A stretch of DNA of 64,000 nt from the NCBI RefSeq assembly GCF_020193655.1, contig NZ_JADYVE010000002.1, positions 434,001 through 498,000 on the forward strand. The letters are read 5' to 3'. This document shows, piece after piece, positions 35,428 to 44,349 of this stretch. The notes under the pieces were generated by a model that was not told the origin of the DNA, searched no databases, and was given only the letters and a program-made list of their open reading frames with translations. The position numbers and the translations under genes are program-made. Position 1 is the stretch's first letter. Each line of letters begins with the position of its first letter. Source of the stretch: Ensifer sp. IC3342 (GTDB taxonomy: Bacteria > Pseudomonadota > Alphaproteobacteria > Rhizobiales > Rhizobiaceae).

Positions 35428-35679
35428 ATGAGCAACATGCTGACCGGAATGTCCGACTTCTACAACAACGTATGGCTGGACCTGCGCCAGCGCCCCGGCG
35501 TCGGGCGCATCGATGGTTGGCGCAATCCGTTGTATCTCCTTACCGTGTGGAACGAACGCCAGCGCCTTCGCACACAACTTGCGCAGATGGCTGAACACGC
35601 ACCGGAACTTTTGGACGACATGGGCCTAAGCAAAACACAGGTCCATGCCGAAATAGGCAAACCGTTCTGGCGCCGCTAG
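35428..35679 (+). CDS. DUF1127-type small protein
   Basis: An 83-residue protein starting at ATG 35428 with CAGGAA upstream; the open frame extends further left but overlaps the divergent promoter. It is basic and carries WNERQRLRTQLAQMAEHAPELLDDMGLSKTQVHAE in short segments, with the RxLxxM...LxDxGLS pattern of DUF1127 (YjiS-like) proteins. Small DUF1127 proteins in alphaproteobacteria have been linked to RNA turnover and to phosphate and nitrogen metabolism. It is divergent from the LuxR-TPR gene, 169 bp apart, and may be its target. Confidence 0.75.
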   Translation: MSNMLTGMSDFYNNVWLDLRQRPGVGRIDGWRNPLYLLTVWNERQRLRTQLAQMAEHAPELLDDMGLSKTQVHAEIGKPFWRR

Positions 35680-35729
35680 ACCTCGTGGAGGGAGGTCTCA
35701 CTTGGCATCCCGGGCGGCCCGCGGATACG

Positions 35730-37361
35730 TCAGTTTCCAGCGCTTTCCATGCGCCGGGTCCTCAGCACCTTCTCCAGCCAGCCGATTTCCATTTCCGGCA
35801 CCGACTTCAAGAGTAGGTCGGTGTAGTCGTCGAAGGGCGGCGAGAGCACCTTCGACTTCGGACCGAAGCGCACCAGGCGACCGCGGTGCATGACCGCGAC
35901 GCTGTCGGCGATGGCTCGCACGATGGCGATGTCGTGGGTGATAAAGACATAGGAAACAGCGGTTTCCTCCTGAAGTCTCAGAAGCAGATTCAGGATGCCT
36001 TCGGCCACCAGCGGATCGAGCGCCGAAGTCGGCTCGTCGCAGAGGATGAGTTCCGGCCTGGCGGCGAGCGCCCGGGCGATCGCGACTCGCTGCTTCTGGC
36101 CGCCGGAAAGCTCGGCGGGATAGCGGTCGAGGAAACGTGGCCCCATCTCGATCTGGTCGAGCAGTTCCTTGACCCGCTCCGTCTTCCTGGCTCCATGCAT
36201 GCCGAAGTAGAAGGAGAGCGGACGGCCGATGATGTCGCGGACCGTCTGGCGTGGATTCATCGCCGTATCCGCCATCTGGTAGATCATCTGGATGCGGCGC
36301 AGCTCGTCGTTCGTCCGGCCCTTGAGTGCCTTCGGCAGCTCCTTGCCGTCGAAGGTGATGCGTCCCTCGCTTGGCGGCAGAAGGCCGGTGATGACGCGGG
36401 CAAGCGTCGACTTGCCGGAGCCGGATTCGCCGACGATCGCCAGTGTCTGGCCCTTCGGCAGATGCATCGATACGTCATGCAGCACCTTGAAGCCATTGGC
36501 ATAACCGGCATGGACGTGCTCGATCTTGAGAAGCGCGCCAGATTGGTCGGCGGCCTCATCGCGCTTCGCCTGGCGGACGCTGACGAGGGCGCGGGTATAA
36601 TCCTCTTTCGGCGCTTCGATCACCTGCTTGGTGGTGCCATATTCGACGGTCTTACCATGGCGCAGCACCATGATGTCGTCGGAGATCTGCGCGACGACGG
36701 CGAGATCATGGGTGATGTAGAGCGCCGCCGTATGTGTCTCCTCGATCGCATGCTTGATCGCGGCAAGCACGTCGATCTGGGTAGTAACGTCGAGTGCAGT
36801 TGTCGGTTCGTCGAAGACGATCAGTTCGGGGTTCGGGCAGAGCGCCATCGCCGTCATGGCGCGTTGCAATTGGCCGCCCGAAACCTGGTGCGGATAGCGG
36901 TCGCCGAAGGTTTCCGGATTGGGAAGGCCCAGCACGCGAAAGAGATACAGTGCGCGTTGCTTCGCTTCGTCGCGGCTCATGAGGCCGTGGCGAAGCGAGG
37001 CTTCGATGACCTGGTCGCCGAGCTTGTGAGCGGGGTTGAAGGCGGCTGCTGCGGATTGCGCCACATAGCAGACCTGGGCGCCGCGTACCGTGTTGATGCC
37101 GGAGCGGTCGAGCTTCAGGATGTCGCGACCATTGAGCAGCACCTCGCCGCCGATGATGCGGCAGCCGCCGCGGCCATAGGCAAGTGCCGAGAGGCCGATC
37201 GTCGACTTGCCGGCGCCGGACTCGCCGATGAGACCCAGCACCTTGCCCTTCTGCAGGTCGAAAGAAACGCCTTCGACCAGGGTCACGACTTTGGGCGGCT
37301 CGCCCGGCGGGTAGCTCGTCGCTTCGATTTTCAGATTCTTGACGGAAAGAAGCTCAGGCAT
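35730..37361 (-). CDS. Oligopeptide-type ABC transporter, fused double ATP-binding protein
   Basis: A 543-residue protein with two complete ABC ATPase domains, equivalent to DppD plus DppF in one chain. Domain 1 has GESGAGKST, the signature VSGGQLQRAM and LIVFDEPTTALD. Domain 2 has GESGSGKST, LSGGQKQRVAIARAL and LILCDEPTSALD. Both switch histidines are present (YITHD, FITHD). It energises the DppB/DppC-type permeases encoded immediately upstream, overlapping the second by eight bases. Last gene of the four-gene operon. Confidence 0.92.
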   Translation of the reverse strand: MPELLSVKNLKIEATSYPPGEPPKVVTLVEGVSFDLQKGKVLGLIGESGAGKSTIGLSALAYGRGGCRIIGGEVLLNGRDILKLDRSGINTVRGAQVCYVAQSAAAAFNPAHKLGDQVIEASLRHGLMSRDEAKQRALYLFRVLGLPNPETFGDRYPHQVSGGQLQRAMTAMALCPNPELIVFDEPTTALDVTTQIDVLAAIKHAIEETHTAALYITHDLAVVAQISDDIMVLRHGKTVEYGTTKQVIEAPKEDYTRALVSVRQAKRDEAADQSGALLKIEHVHAGYANGFKVLHDVSMHLPKGQTLAIVGESGSGKSTLARVITGLLPPSEGRITFDGKELPKALKGRTNDELRRIQMIYQMADTAMNPRQTVRDIIGRPLSFYFGMHGARKTERVKELLDQIEMGPRFLDRYPAELSGGQKQRVAIARALAARPELILCDEPTSALDPLVAEGILNLLLRLQEETAVSYVFITHDIAIVRAIADSVAVMHRGRLVRFGPKSKVLSPPFDDYTDLLLKSVPEMEIGWLEKVLRTRRMESAGN

Positions 37362-38181
37362 CGCCGCGCCCTCCTTTCAGGCTCGAGGTCCGCTTCATCA
37401 GCCAATCGACGACGAGATTGACGCAGATGGCGAGCGTGGCGATCGCCGCACCCGGAACGAGCGCCGCCGAAATGCCGAAGATGATGCCGTCCTTGTTGTC
37501 CTTCACCATGCCGCCCCAATCGGCGGCCGGCGGCTGGACGCCGAGGCCGAGGAAGGAGAGGGTGGAGAGGAAGAGGATCGAAAAGGCGAAGCGCAAGCCG
37601 AATTCGGCCAATAGCGGCGACAGTGTGTTCGGCAGGATCTCGCGGAAAATGATCCAGAGCGAGCCTTCGCCGCGCAGCCTTGCCGCCTCTACGAATTCCA
37701 TCACTGCCACGTCGAGCGCGACCGCACGGCCGATGCGAAAGACGCGGGTGGAATCGAGCACCGCCATCACAAGGATCAGGATCCAGAGATGTTGCGGCAG
37801 CACCGCGAGCACGACGAGAGCGAAGATCAGCGTCGGGATCGCCATCATCAGATCGTTGAAGCGCGAGAAGAGCTGGTCGACGAAGCCGCCCATAACCGCC
37901 GCGGCAAAGCTCAAGATCATGCCGAGCGAGAAGGAGAGCACGGTTGCCGCCAGCGCCACGAAGATGGTGGTGCGGGCGCCATAGATCAGGCGCGAGAGCA
38001 GGTCGCGCCCGAGATTGTCGGTGCCGAGCAGGAAGTCGCCGCCGGCGGGCAGCCAGATATCGCCGACGACGTCCCGCTCGCCATAGGGCGCGATCGCTGG
38101 TGCGAAAATTGCGCAGAGAATGGCGATCGCGATGCCCGCGATGCCGATCCAGGCGCTCAAGGGGATAGATCTCAGGTTCAT
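37354..38181 (-). CDS. Oligopeptide-type ABC transporter permease (DppC type)
   Basis: A 275-residue permease with one N-terminal membrane segment (IGIAGIAIAILCAIFAPAI), the OppC_N-like loop with FLLGTDNLGRDLLSRLIYG, five further segments and the EAA motif (EAARLRGEGSLWIIFREILPN, read in two parts EAARLRGEG and FREILPN). It overlaps the DppB-type gene by four bases upstream and the ATPase gene by eight downstream. Confidence 0.9.
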   Translation of the reverse strand: MNLRSIPLSAWIGIAGIAIAILCAIFAPAIAPYGERDVVGDIWLPAGGDFLLGTDNLGRDLLSRLIYGARTTIFVALAATVLSFSLGMILSFAAAVMGGFVDQLFSRFNDLMMAIPTLIFALVVLAVLPQHLWILILVMAVLDSTRVFRIGRAVALDVAVMEFVEAARLRGEGSLWIIFREILPNTLSPLLAEFGLRFAFSILFLSTLSFLGLGVQPPAADWGGMVKDNKDGIIFGISAALVPGAAIATLAICVNLVVDWLMKRTSSLKGGRGDA

Positions 38182-39281
38182 CGCGGGTGCCTCAGTCTCG
38201 GGTTGGCGAGAATGGCGAGAATATCAGCCGCCATGTTGAGGAAGATGTAGAAGGCCGCAAAGATCAGGCCGCAGGCCTGGACGACCGGCATGTCGCGCAC
38301 GGTCACGGCATCCACCATGTATTGCCCCATGCCCGGATAGACGAAGACCACTTCGACGACGACGACGCCGACGACCAGATAGGCGAGGTTCAGCGCGATG
38401 ACGTTGATGACCGGGGCCACGGCGTTGGGAGCGGCGTGGCGGGCGATGATGCGGAAGGTGCCGAGTCCCTTGAGCTCGGCTGTCTCGACATAGGCCGACG
38501 ACATGACGTTGAGGATCGCCGCCCGCGTCATGCGCATCATGTGGGCGAGAACGACCAGGACGAGGGTCGCGACCGGAAGCGCGATCGCCGAAAGCCGTTC
38601 GGTGAAGCTCATGCTGTCGTAGACGGTCGCCGGGAAGGTGGCGACACCCCATTGGACCGCGAAGAACATGATCAAGAGGTAGCCGATGAAGAATTCCGGC
38701 AGCGAGATCGCCGCAAGCGATATCACGTTGATGATCTTGTCCGGCATCCGGTTGCGGAATTGAACGGCCAGCATGCCGAGCCCGACCGCGAGCGGCACGG
38801 AAATGAGCGCGGCGAAGAAGGCGAGGAACAGCGAATTGCCAAGCCGCTTTCCGATCTGTTCGCTGACCGAGTTCTTGCTGGCCCAGGAGGTGCCAAAATC
38901 GCCCTTGACGGCACCGCCGAGCCAATTGAGGTAGCGTTCGCTCCAGGGCCGATCGAGCCCGAGGTCCTTGCGGATGTTTTCGACCGCTTGCGGTGTCGCA
39001 GACTGGCCAAGATAGGTGGTGGCGAAATCGCCGGGCAAGGCTTCGATGCCGCCGAAGATCATCAGCGACACGGCGAAAAGCAATCCGACACTCAAGCCGA
39101 GGCGCTGGAGGATCAGCGCCGCGAGAGGACGGCGAAAGACGAAACGCCGCCAGAACGTGCCACCGATCTCGCCGGTGGGGTTTGGTTTTGCTGGCACTCC
39201 GGAAAGGTCGGCGGACCGCGGGGGCTCACCCGCGGTCCCATCCGTCAGAACCGGACCAGTCATCGGTCCGCTTTCCATCAT
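38178..39281 (-). CDS. Oligopeptide-type ABC transporter permease (DppB type)
   Basis: About 367 residues from ATG 39281, whose first base overlaps the stop of the binding-protein gene (TGATG); a start at 39296 would add five residues. There is an unusually long cytoplasmic N-terminal tail of about 60 residues, Pro/Gly-rich, before the first membrane segment (LGLSVGLLFAVSLMIF). The DppB features DLGLDRPWSERYLNWL and the EAA loop region AELKGLGTFRIIARHAAPN are clear. Partner of the DppC-type permease. Confidence 0.88.
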   Translation of the reverse strand: MMESGPMTGPVLTDGTAGEPPRSADLSGVPAKPNPTGEIGGTFWRRFVFRRPLAALILQRLGLSVGLLFAVSLMIFGGIEALPGDFATTYLGQSATPQAVENIRKDLGLDRPWSERYLNWLGGAVKGDFGTSWASKNSVSEQIGKRLGNSLFLAFFAALISVPLAVGLGMLAVQFRNRMPDKIINVISLAAISLPEFFIGYLLIMFFAVQWGVATFPATVYDSMSFTERLSAIALPVATLVLVVLAHMMRMTRAAILNVMSSAYVETAELKGLGTFRIIARHAAPNAVAPVINVIALNLAYLVVGVVVVEVVFVYPGMGQYMVDAVTVRDMPVVQACGLIFAAFYIFLNMAADILAILANPRLRHPR

Positions 39282-40870
39282 CAGGCGTCCAGCCACACGC
39301 GGGTTGCGACATAGCCGTTCGACATGTCGTTGCCGATGTCATGGACATAGCCCTTCACCTGCTTTGTGGAGGCGTTCACGAAATCGTTGAACATCGGCAG
39401 GATCAGGCCCCCTTCATCCCGCACCATCATCGCCATGGTGCGGTACATGTCCTTTCGCTTGGCCTCGTCGAGTTCGGAGCGGGCTTCGAGCAGGATCTTG
39501 TCGAAGTCCGGGCGCTGGAAGCGGGTGTCGTTCCAGTCGGCGTTCGAGAGGTAGGCCGTCGAATACATCTGGTCCTGGGTCGGGCGGCCGCCCCAGTACG
39601 AGGTCGAGAAGGGCTGGACGTTCCAGACATTGGTCCAGTAGCCGTCGCCTGGCTCGCGCTTGACCTCGATCTCGATGCCGGCCTTCTTCGCACTCTCCTG
39701 ATAGAGAACTGCGGCGTCGACCGCGCCCGGGAAAGCGACGTCCGAGGTGCGCAGCAATATCGAGCCGCTATGGCCGGACTTCTTGTAGTGGAAGGCGGCC
39801 TTGTCCGGATCGTAGACGCGCTGCTCGATGCCTTCCGGGAAGAGCGCGTAGGTGTCGTTGATCGGGAAATCATTGCCGACTTTGCCGTAGCCGCCGAGGA
39901 TGCGCTGGACCATGGTCTCGCGGTCCATTGCGAGCTTCAGCGCCATGCGCAGGTCGTTGTTGTCGAACGGCGCGGTGTTGCAATGCATGATGAAGACGTA
40001 GTGGCCGCGACCCGAGGTGTTGAGAATCTCGACGGTGGGTGCCCGCTTCAGAAGGCTGACCGTCTTCGGATCGACGCGGTTGATGAAGTGCACCTGGCCG
40101 GACGAAAGGGCGGCGATGCGCGCCGTCGCGTCGTTCATGGCGATCAGTTCGATCGTATCCACATAGCCGCGATCCGTGCGCCAGTCATCGGCATTCTTTT
40201 CGAAAGTGGCGCGCACGCCGGGTTCGAAGCTCGCCACCTTGTACGGGCCGGTGCCGATCATCGCGTCCGGGTTGTCGAGGCCGCCGTTCGGCTGAATGAT
40301 GAGGTGGTAGTCGGAAAGAAGCAGCGGCATGTCGGCGTTGCCTTCCGTCAGCGTCAGCACAAGCTTGCCGCCGTCCGCCTTGATTTCCTTGATCGACTTC
40401 ATCACGCCCAACGCGCCCGATTCCGACTTGTCATCGGTGTGGCGCTGCAGGGTCTTGATCACGTCATCGACGGTCAATTCCTTGCCGTCATGGAACTTGA
40501 CGCCCTTGCGGATCGTGAAGGTCCAGGTCGCTGCGTCAGCGGAAGGTTCCCAGGATTCGGCGAGTGCCGGAACCGGTGCACCGGTCGTCGGATGGCTCTC
40601 GACAAGCATATCGCCCCAGTTGCGGCCGACGACAAACATGAACTGCGAGAGGGCCTTTGCCGGATCCCTCGAGTCGGTCGCCGCAGCACCTTCGAGGCCG
40701 AGCTTCAGGTGCCCGCCGCGCTTCGGCTCCTGTGCCGCGGCGCTGGTTGCGAAAAGCGTGCCGGCGGTCGAGGCGGCGATGCCGAAAGCGGCCGCGCGTC
40801 CGAGAAACTCACGCCGGTTCATTTTGCCCAGCATGACCTGTCGTGTCAGATAGTCTTTGTAATCGCTCAT
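39281..40870 (-). CDS. ABC transporter peptide/opine-type substrate-binding protein (SBP_bac_5), copy 2
   Basis: A 529-residue periplasmic binding protein, first gene of the transporter operon. It has a Tat leader (NRREFLGRAAAFGIAAS) with a predicted cut at SAAAQEPKRGG. It is strikingly similar to the protein at 31228-32817 and of equal length, so the two arose by duplication. Differences cluster near the leader and in scattered surface positions, so ligand ranges may overlap. The ligand class is uncertain: peptides, opines and other amine-containing compounds are all carried by this family, and the operon lies next to the carnitine genes. Confidence 0.9.
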   Translation of the reverse strand: MSDYKDYLTRQVMLGKMNRREFLGRAAAFGIAASTAGTLFATSAAAQEPKRGGHLKLGLEGAAATDSRDPAKALSQFMFVVGRNWGDMLVESHPTTGAPVPALAESWEPSADAATWTFTIRKGVKFHDGKELTVDDVIKTLQRHTDDKSESGALGVMKSIKEIKADGGKLVLTLTEGNADMPLLLSDYHLIIQPNGGLDNPDAMIGTGPYKVASFEPGVRATFEKNADDWRTDRGYVDTIELIAMNDATARIAALSSGQVHFINRVDPKTVSLLKRAPTVEILNTSGRGHYVFIMHCNTAPFDNNDLRMALKLAMDRETMVQRILGGYGKVGNDFPINDTYALFPEGIEQRVYDPDKAAFHYKKSGHSGSILLRTSDVAFPGAVDAAVLYQESAKKAGIEIEVKREPGDGYWTNVWNVQPFSTSYWGGRPTQDQMYSTAYLSNADWNDTRFQRPDFDKILLEARSELDEAKRKDMYRTMAMMVRDEGGLILPMFNDFVNASTKQVKGYVHDIGNDMSNGYVATRVWLDA

Positions 40871-41201
40871 TCCCCTGTTCCCTTCTTTCAGTCGGCATTC
40901 GCCGTTCGTTGTGATTGGTAGAGACTGTTGCGTATCGTCCGAAATGGCTTCGAAGCTATCTTGCCCGTGATGTCGTCTCGTTTCTCCTTCCTTTGCGATT
41001 TACGGTGGCGATACAGCTGTTCCGATCCATAAGGCTAGTCGTTCGGAGCTGGCTTGTAACGTCCTAATTTATAAATCTATTCCATAAGCCTCACTTATGG
41101 ACGGCCACCTATTCCCGCGTGCACCGGTGCTCGCGGCGCGCCACGTCGAATGCCGGTTCTCGCCGGCTGGAACTCACGCGGCCGTTGGCGGCCGTGTCTT
41201 C
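40871..41201. other. 331-bp intergenic region before the transporter operon
   Basis: No open frame with coding character is seen. The segment separates the stop of the enoyl-CoA hydratase gene from the start of the binding-protein operon on the same strand, so it should hold that operon's promoter. It contains an A+T-rich patch at about 41065-41100 and one small dyad listed separately. No RIME copy is present. Confidence 0.5.
41082..41100. promoter_or_regulatory. Small dyad, operator or terminator candidate
   Basis: Seven-base arms ccataag/cttatgg around cctca. It lies about 100 bases past the end of the enoyl-CoA hydratase gene and 210 bases upstream of the binding-protein operon. With no T run it looks more like a regulator site than a terminator; no protein is assigned. 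Confidence 0.3.
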
Positions 41202-41993
41202 TCAGCGCCCTTTCCAGACGGGATCGCGCTTCTCGGCGAAGGCGCGGGCTCCTTCGAGCTGGTCTTCGCTCGAATAGAGGATATCGACCGTCTTGAACTG
41301 GCGGCGGGTGATCTTGTTCATCGTCGTCTGGAAATCGCGGCCTTCCGCCTCGCGCACCACTTCCTTGATCGCGGCGTAGACGAGCGGCGGCCCGCTTTCG
41401 AGCAGCCGGGCGAGTTCCCAGGCGCGTTCCATCAGCCGGTTAGCCGGCAGGATTTCGTTGACGAAGCCCCAGCGGTTCGCCTCGGTGACGTCGAGCCAGC
41501 GGCCGGTCAACAGCATGTCCATGGCGACGTGATAGGGGATGCGCTTTGGCAATTTGATTGAAGCGGCATCAGCCACCGTGCCAGAGCGGATTTCCGGCAG
41601 CGCGAAGGTCGCATGTTCGGCAGCAAGGATGATGTCGGTCGAAAGCGCGATCTCCAGCCCGCCGCCGCAACAAATGCCGTTGACGGCGGCGATGATCGGT
41701 TTGTTGAGGTCGCGCAGTTCCTGCATACCGCCGAAACCGCCGACGCCATAGTCGCCGTCGACCGCGTCACCGTCGGCGGCAGCCTTGAGGTCCCAGCCGG
41801 GGCAGAAGAATTTTTCGCCCGCACCGGTGATGATCGCCACGCGCAAGGCGGGGTCGTCGCGGAACTCGCGAAAGATTTCGCCCATGATCCGGCTGGTCTT
41901 CAGATCGATGGCGTTGGCCTTCGGCCGGTCGATCGTGACTTCCAGAATGCCACCTTCGCGGCGGGTGAGGATCGGTCCGGTCATAGGCGTCAT
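41202..41993 (-). CDS. Enoyl-CoA hydratase/isomerase family protein, probable carnitinyl-CoA dehydratase (CaiD type)
   Basis: A 263-residue crotonase-fold protein. The oxyanion-hole regions are clear (GEKFFCPGWDLKAA and NGICCGGGLEIALS), and the Glu in FALPEIRSG is placed as in CaiD. In the carnitine setting it would interconvert carnitinyl-CoA and crotonobetainyl-CoA. It overlaps the acyl-CoA synthetase gene by four bases. The last gene of the same-strand carnitine block. Another crotonase-type substrate cannot be excluded from sequence alone. Confidence 0.82.
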   Translation of the reverse strand: MTPMTGPILTRREGGILEVTIDRPKANAIDLKTSRIMGEIFREFRDDPALRVAIITGAGEKFFCPGWDLKAAADGDAVDGDYGVGGFGGMQELRDLNKPIIAAVNGICCGGGLEIALSTDIILAAEHATFALPEIRSGTVADAASIKLPKRIPYHVAMDMLLTGRWLDVTEANRWGFVNEILPANRLMERAWELARLLESGPPLVYAAIKEVVREAEGRDFQTTMNKITRRQFKTVDILYSSEDQLEGARAFAEKRDPVWKGR

Positions 41994-44053
41994 TTCCTCC
42001 GGCGGATCAGGGCGTCAACGGCGATGGCTCCTTGGCCTTCCGGTAACACCATAATAGGATTGATATCGAGTTCATCGAGTTTGGAAGCGTTTGCAACGAC
42101 ATAGGATGCCGCTGCAGCGACAGTTCTTGTCAAAGCCGCGATGTCTCCCTTCGGTCCTCCGCGGTAGCCGTCCAGCAGCTTCCTGATCTTGAGACTGTCG
42201 ATCGCCTCCAAGATCGCCTTTTCGGTGGTGGGGAGCGTCAGGATCGCGGAGTCCTCGAGCAATTCCACGAGGATTCCGCCGGCGCCAATGGTGAGCACCG
42301 GGCCGGCAACCGGGTCGCGCATCGCCCCGATGATGAGTTCCGCCACGGGCTTGGCGACCATCTTTTCCACAAGATAGCCCGAAGCGACCGCGGCCATCGC
42401 CGTCGCGGCGGCGTAGACCTCGTCGCGGCTCGCAAGGTTGAGCTTGACCGCGCCGGCTTCGGTCTTGTGGGCGACGCCGAGGCCTTTGAGCACGACGGGG
42501 AAGCCGAGGGCTTCGGCGGTATCTGCCGCTTCTTCGGCCGTGGCGGCCGTTTTGCCACGGGGGACCTCAACGCCAGCCCCGAGAAGCTCTTCCTTGGCCT
42601 CCGCCTCGGTCAGCGTCACGGCATCGCCCGCTTCAGCCCGGACCTTGAGGAGGGGCGGCGGGGCAGGTCTTGCCCAGGCGCCACCAATCTCAGCCGCGGT
42701 CTCCGCAGCGGCGAGCGCTTCGTCGATGCCGAAGAACGGAACGACGCCCGCTGCCATCAGCGAAAGGGCGGTTTCCTCCGGCATGTTCTCGCCGAGGCTG
42801 GCGACGATGCCCGCGACGGCGCCGGTCGCCTTTGCCGAAGCGATGACCGCCTCGCAGGTCGTCACCCAGTCGACGGCGTTGCAACGGTCGAGGCGCGGGA
42901 AGTCGAGCACGATCAGGTTCAAGGCATAGCCGCCCTTCATCATCGCGGTGAAGGCTGCAGTCTGTTTGTCGCGGTTGCCCCAGACGAAGGTGTGATAATC
43001 GAGTGGATTAGCGATTGTCACCATCTCGCCGAGGCTTTCTCGGAGCGGTTGGCGCTGTTCTTCGCTTAGCGCGCGGAAGTTAACCTTCCGCCGGACGCCT
43101 GCGTCCGCCATCAGTGAGGCCTCGCCGCCAGAGCAGCTCATCGAAGAAATGTCGGCGCTCGCAAGCGGACCATGAAGATGCAGGAGTTTCAGCGTTTCGA
43201 GGAGCTCGGGCAGGGTATCGACCCGGCCGATGCCGAGGCGGGCAAGCAGTGCCGAAGAGACGCGGTCGTTGCCGGCGAGCGAGGCGGTGTGGGAGACGGT
43301 CGCGAGCCGTGCCGCCTCCGACTTGCCGACCTTCAGCGTCACCACCGACTTGCGCAGTTCCCGCGCGCGGGCCGCCAGCCGCTCCAGCGCCTCGATGCTG
43401 TCGAAACCTTCGATATGGAGGCCAACGGCGGTGACACGCGGGTCTTCGAGCACGGCGCACGCGATGTCCGAGAGCCCGGTTTGCGCCTGGTTGCCAGCGG
43501 TCATGACATAGGCGAGCGGCAGCCCGCGCGTCTGCATGGAGATGTTGCAGGCGATATTGGAGGACTGCGTCAGGATCGCCACGCCGCGCTCGACGCGCAG
43601 CATGCCGTGCTGGTCCGGCCACAGCAGGGCCCCGTCCAGCATGTTGATGAAGCCGTAGCAGTTGGGTCCGACAATCGGCATGTCGCCGGCGGCTGCAACG
43701 AGCGCCTCCTGCAAATCATTGCCGTCGGCAAGCTCGCTCGCCGCCTCGCGGAAGCCCGATGCGTAGCAGACGGCGCCGCCGGCGCCGCGTGCCGCAAGGT
43801 CGCGGATAATCTCGATCGTCAGCGCCCGGTTGACGCCGACAAAAGAGCCGTCTGGCGCATCCGGCAGGTCCGCCACCGAGCGGTAGCAGCGGCGGCCTAG
43901 GATTTCGACTTCGCGCGGGTGGACAGGCCAGATCTCGCCGGCAAAGCCCATCTTGTCGCATTGTTCGATGACCCGGCGCGCCTCCTTGCCACCGAAGACG
44001 GCGATGGAGCGCGGGCGGATTAATCGGTCGAGAGAGCGGGGTGGGGTGGTCAT
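41990..44053 (-). CDS. NDP/ADP-forming acyl-CoA synthetase family protein (CoA-ligase plus ATP-grasp)
   Basis: A 687-residue fusion of a CoA-binding domain (IAVFGGKEARRVIEQ), succinyl-CoA-ligase-like domains with the phosphohistidine segment VSHTASLAGND, and a C-terminal ATP-grasp domain (FPVVLKGLGVAHKTEAG). Family members make acyl-CoA from acid, CoA and ATP or the reverse. In this cluster the probable acids are carnitine, crotonobetaine or gamma-butyrobetaine, which would let the neighbouring hydratase and dehydrogenase act on CoA esters. The operon overlaps with the hydratase gene downstream. Confidence 0.85.
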   Translation of the reverse strand: MTTPPRSLDRLIRPRSIAVFGGKEARRVIEQCDKMGFAGEIWPVHPREVEILGRRCYRSVADLPDAPDGSFVGVNRALTIEIIRDLAARGAGGAVCYASGFREAASELADGNDLQEALVAAAGDMPIVGPNCYGFINMLDGALLWPDQHGMLRVERGVAILTQSSNIACNISMQTRGLPLAYVMTAGNQAQTGLSDIACAVLEDPRVTAVGLHIEGFDSIEALERLAARARELRKSVVTLKVGKSEAARLATVSHTASLAGNDRVSSALLARLGIGRVDTLPELLETLKLLHLHGPLASADISSMSCSGGEASLMADAGVRRKVNFRALSEEQRQPLRESLGEMVTIANPLDYHTFVWGNRDKQTAAFTAMMKGGYALNLIVLDFPRLDRCNAVDWVTTCEAVIASAKATGAVAGIVASLGENMPEETALSLMAAGVVPFFGIDEALAAAETAAEIGGAWARPAPPPLLKVRAEAGDAVTLTEAEAKEELLGAGVEVPRGKTAATAEEAADTAEALGFPVVLKGLGVAHKTEAGAVKLNLASRDEVYAAATAMAAVASGYLVEKMVAKPVAELIIGAMRDPVAGPVLTIGAGGILVELLEDSAILTLPTTEKAILEAIDSLKIRKLLDGYRGGPKGDIAALTRTVAAAASYVVANASKLDELDINPIMVLPEGQGAIAVDALIRRRK

Positions 44054-44098
44054 GCTGCGCCCTCGTTGAATGCATCAAAGGCGCGCGTGCCGCGGAAT

Positions 44099-44324
44099 AC
44101 CTCCCTCTGCCCTGCCGGGCATCTCCCCCTCAAGGGGGGAGATTGGATGGGGCGCTGTCGTTGCCATTCAGCGACTGTCGAGAAGTGGAGTGCTCTCAGT
44201 GGACGATGGATTGCGTGAATGATGCGGCGGATGGCAGAGATGGCCTGCGGATCAAAAAGCTGGATGGTCGCGCCTTGCCGATCTCCCCCCTTGTGGGGGA
44301 GATGCCCGGCAGGGCAGAGGGGGG
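44099..44324. repeat. Inverted pair of a second palindromic repeat family
   Basis: Two copies in opposite orientation flank about 135 bases. The left is tccctctgccctgccgggc followed by atctccccctcaagggggga (44100-44140). The right is atctccccccttgtggggga followed by gatgcccggcagggcagagg (44281-44320). Each holds a small hairpin (tccccct/aggggga type). The sequence differs from the RIME-like copies. The whole 296-bp gap between the acyl-CoA dehydrogenase and synthetase genes contains no coding frame. Confidence 0.75.
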
Positions 44325-44349
44325 TGACTTGCGGAAACTCGCCCATCCC

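Noticed and set aside
44099-44324. Insertion sequence or MITE with terminal inverted repeats
   Set aside because: The facing repeats look like terminal repeats, but there is no transposase, and no target-site duplication could be seen at the edges; dispersed palindromic repeats explain them.
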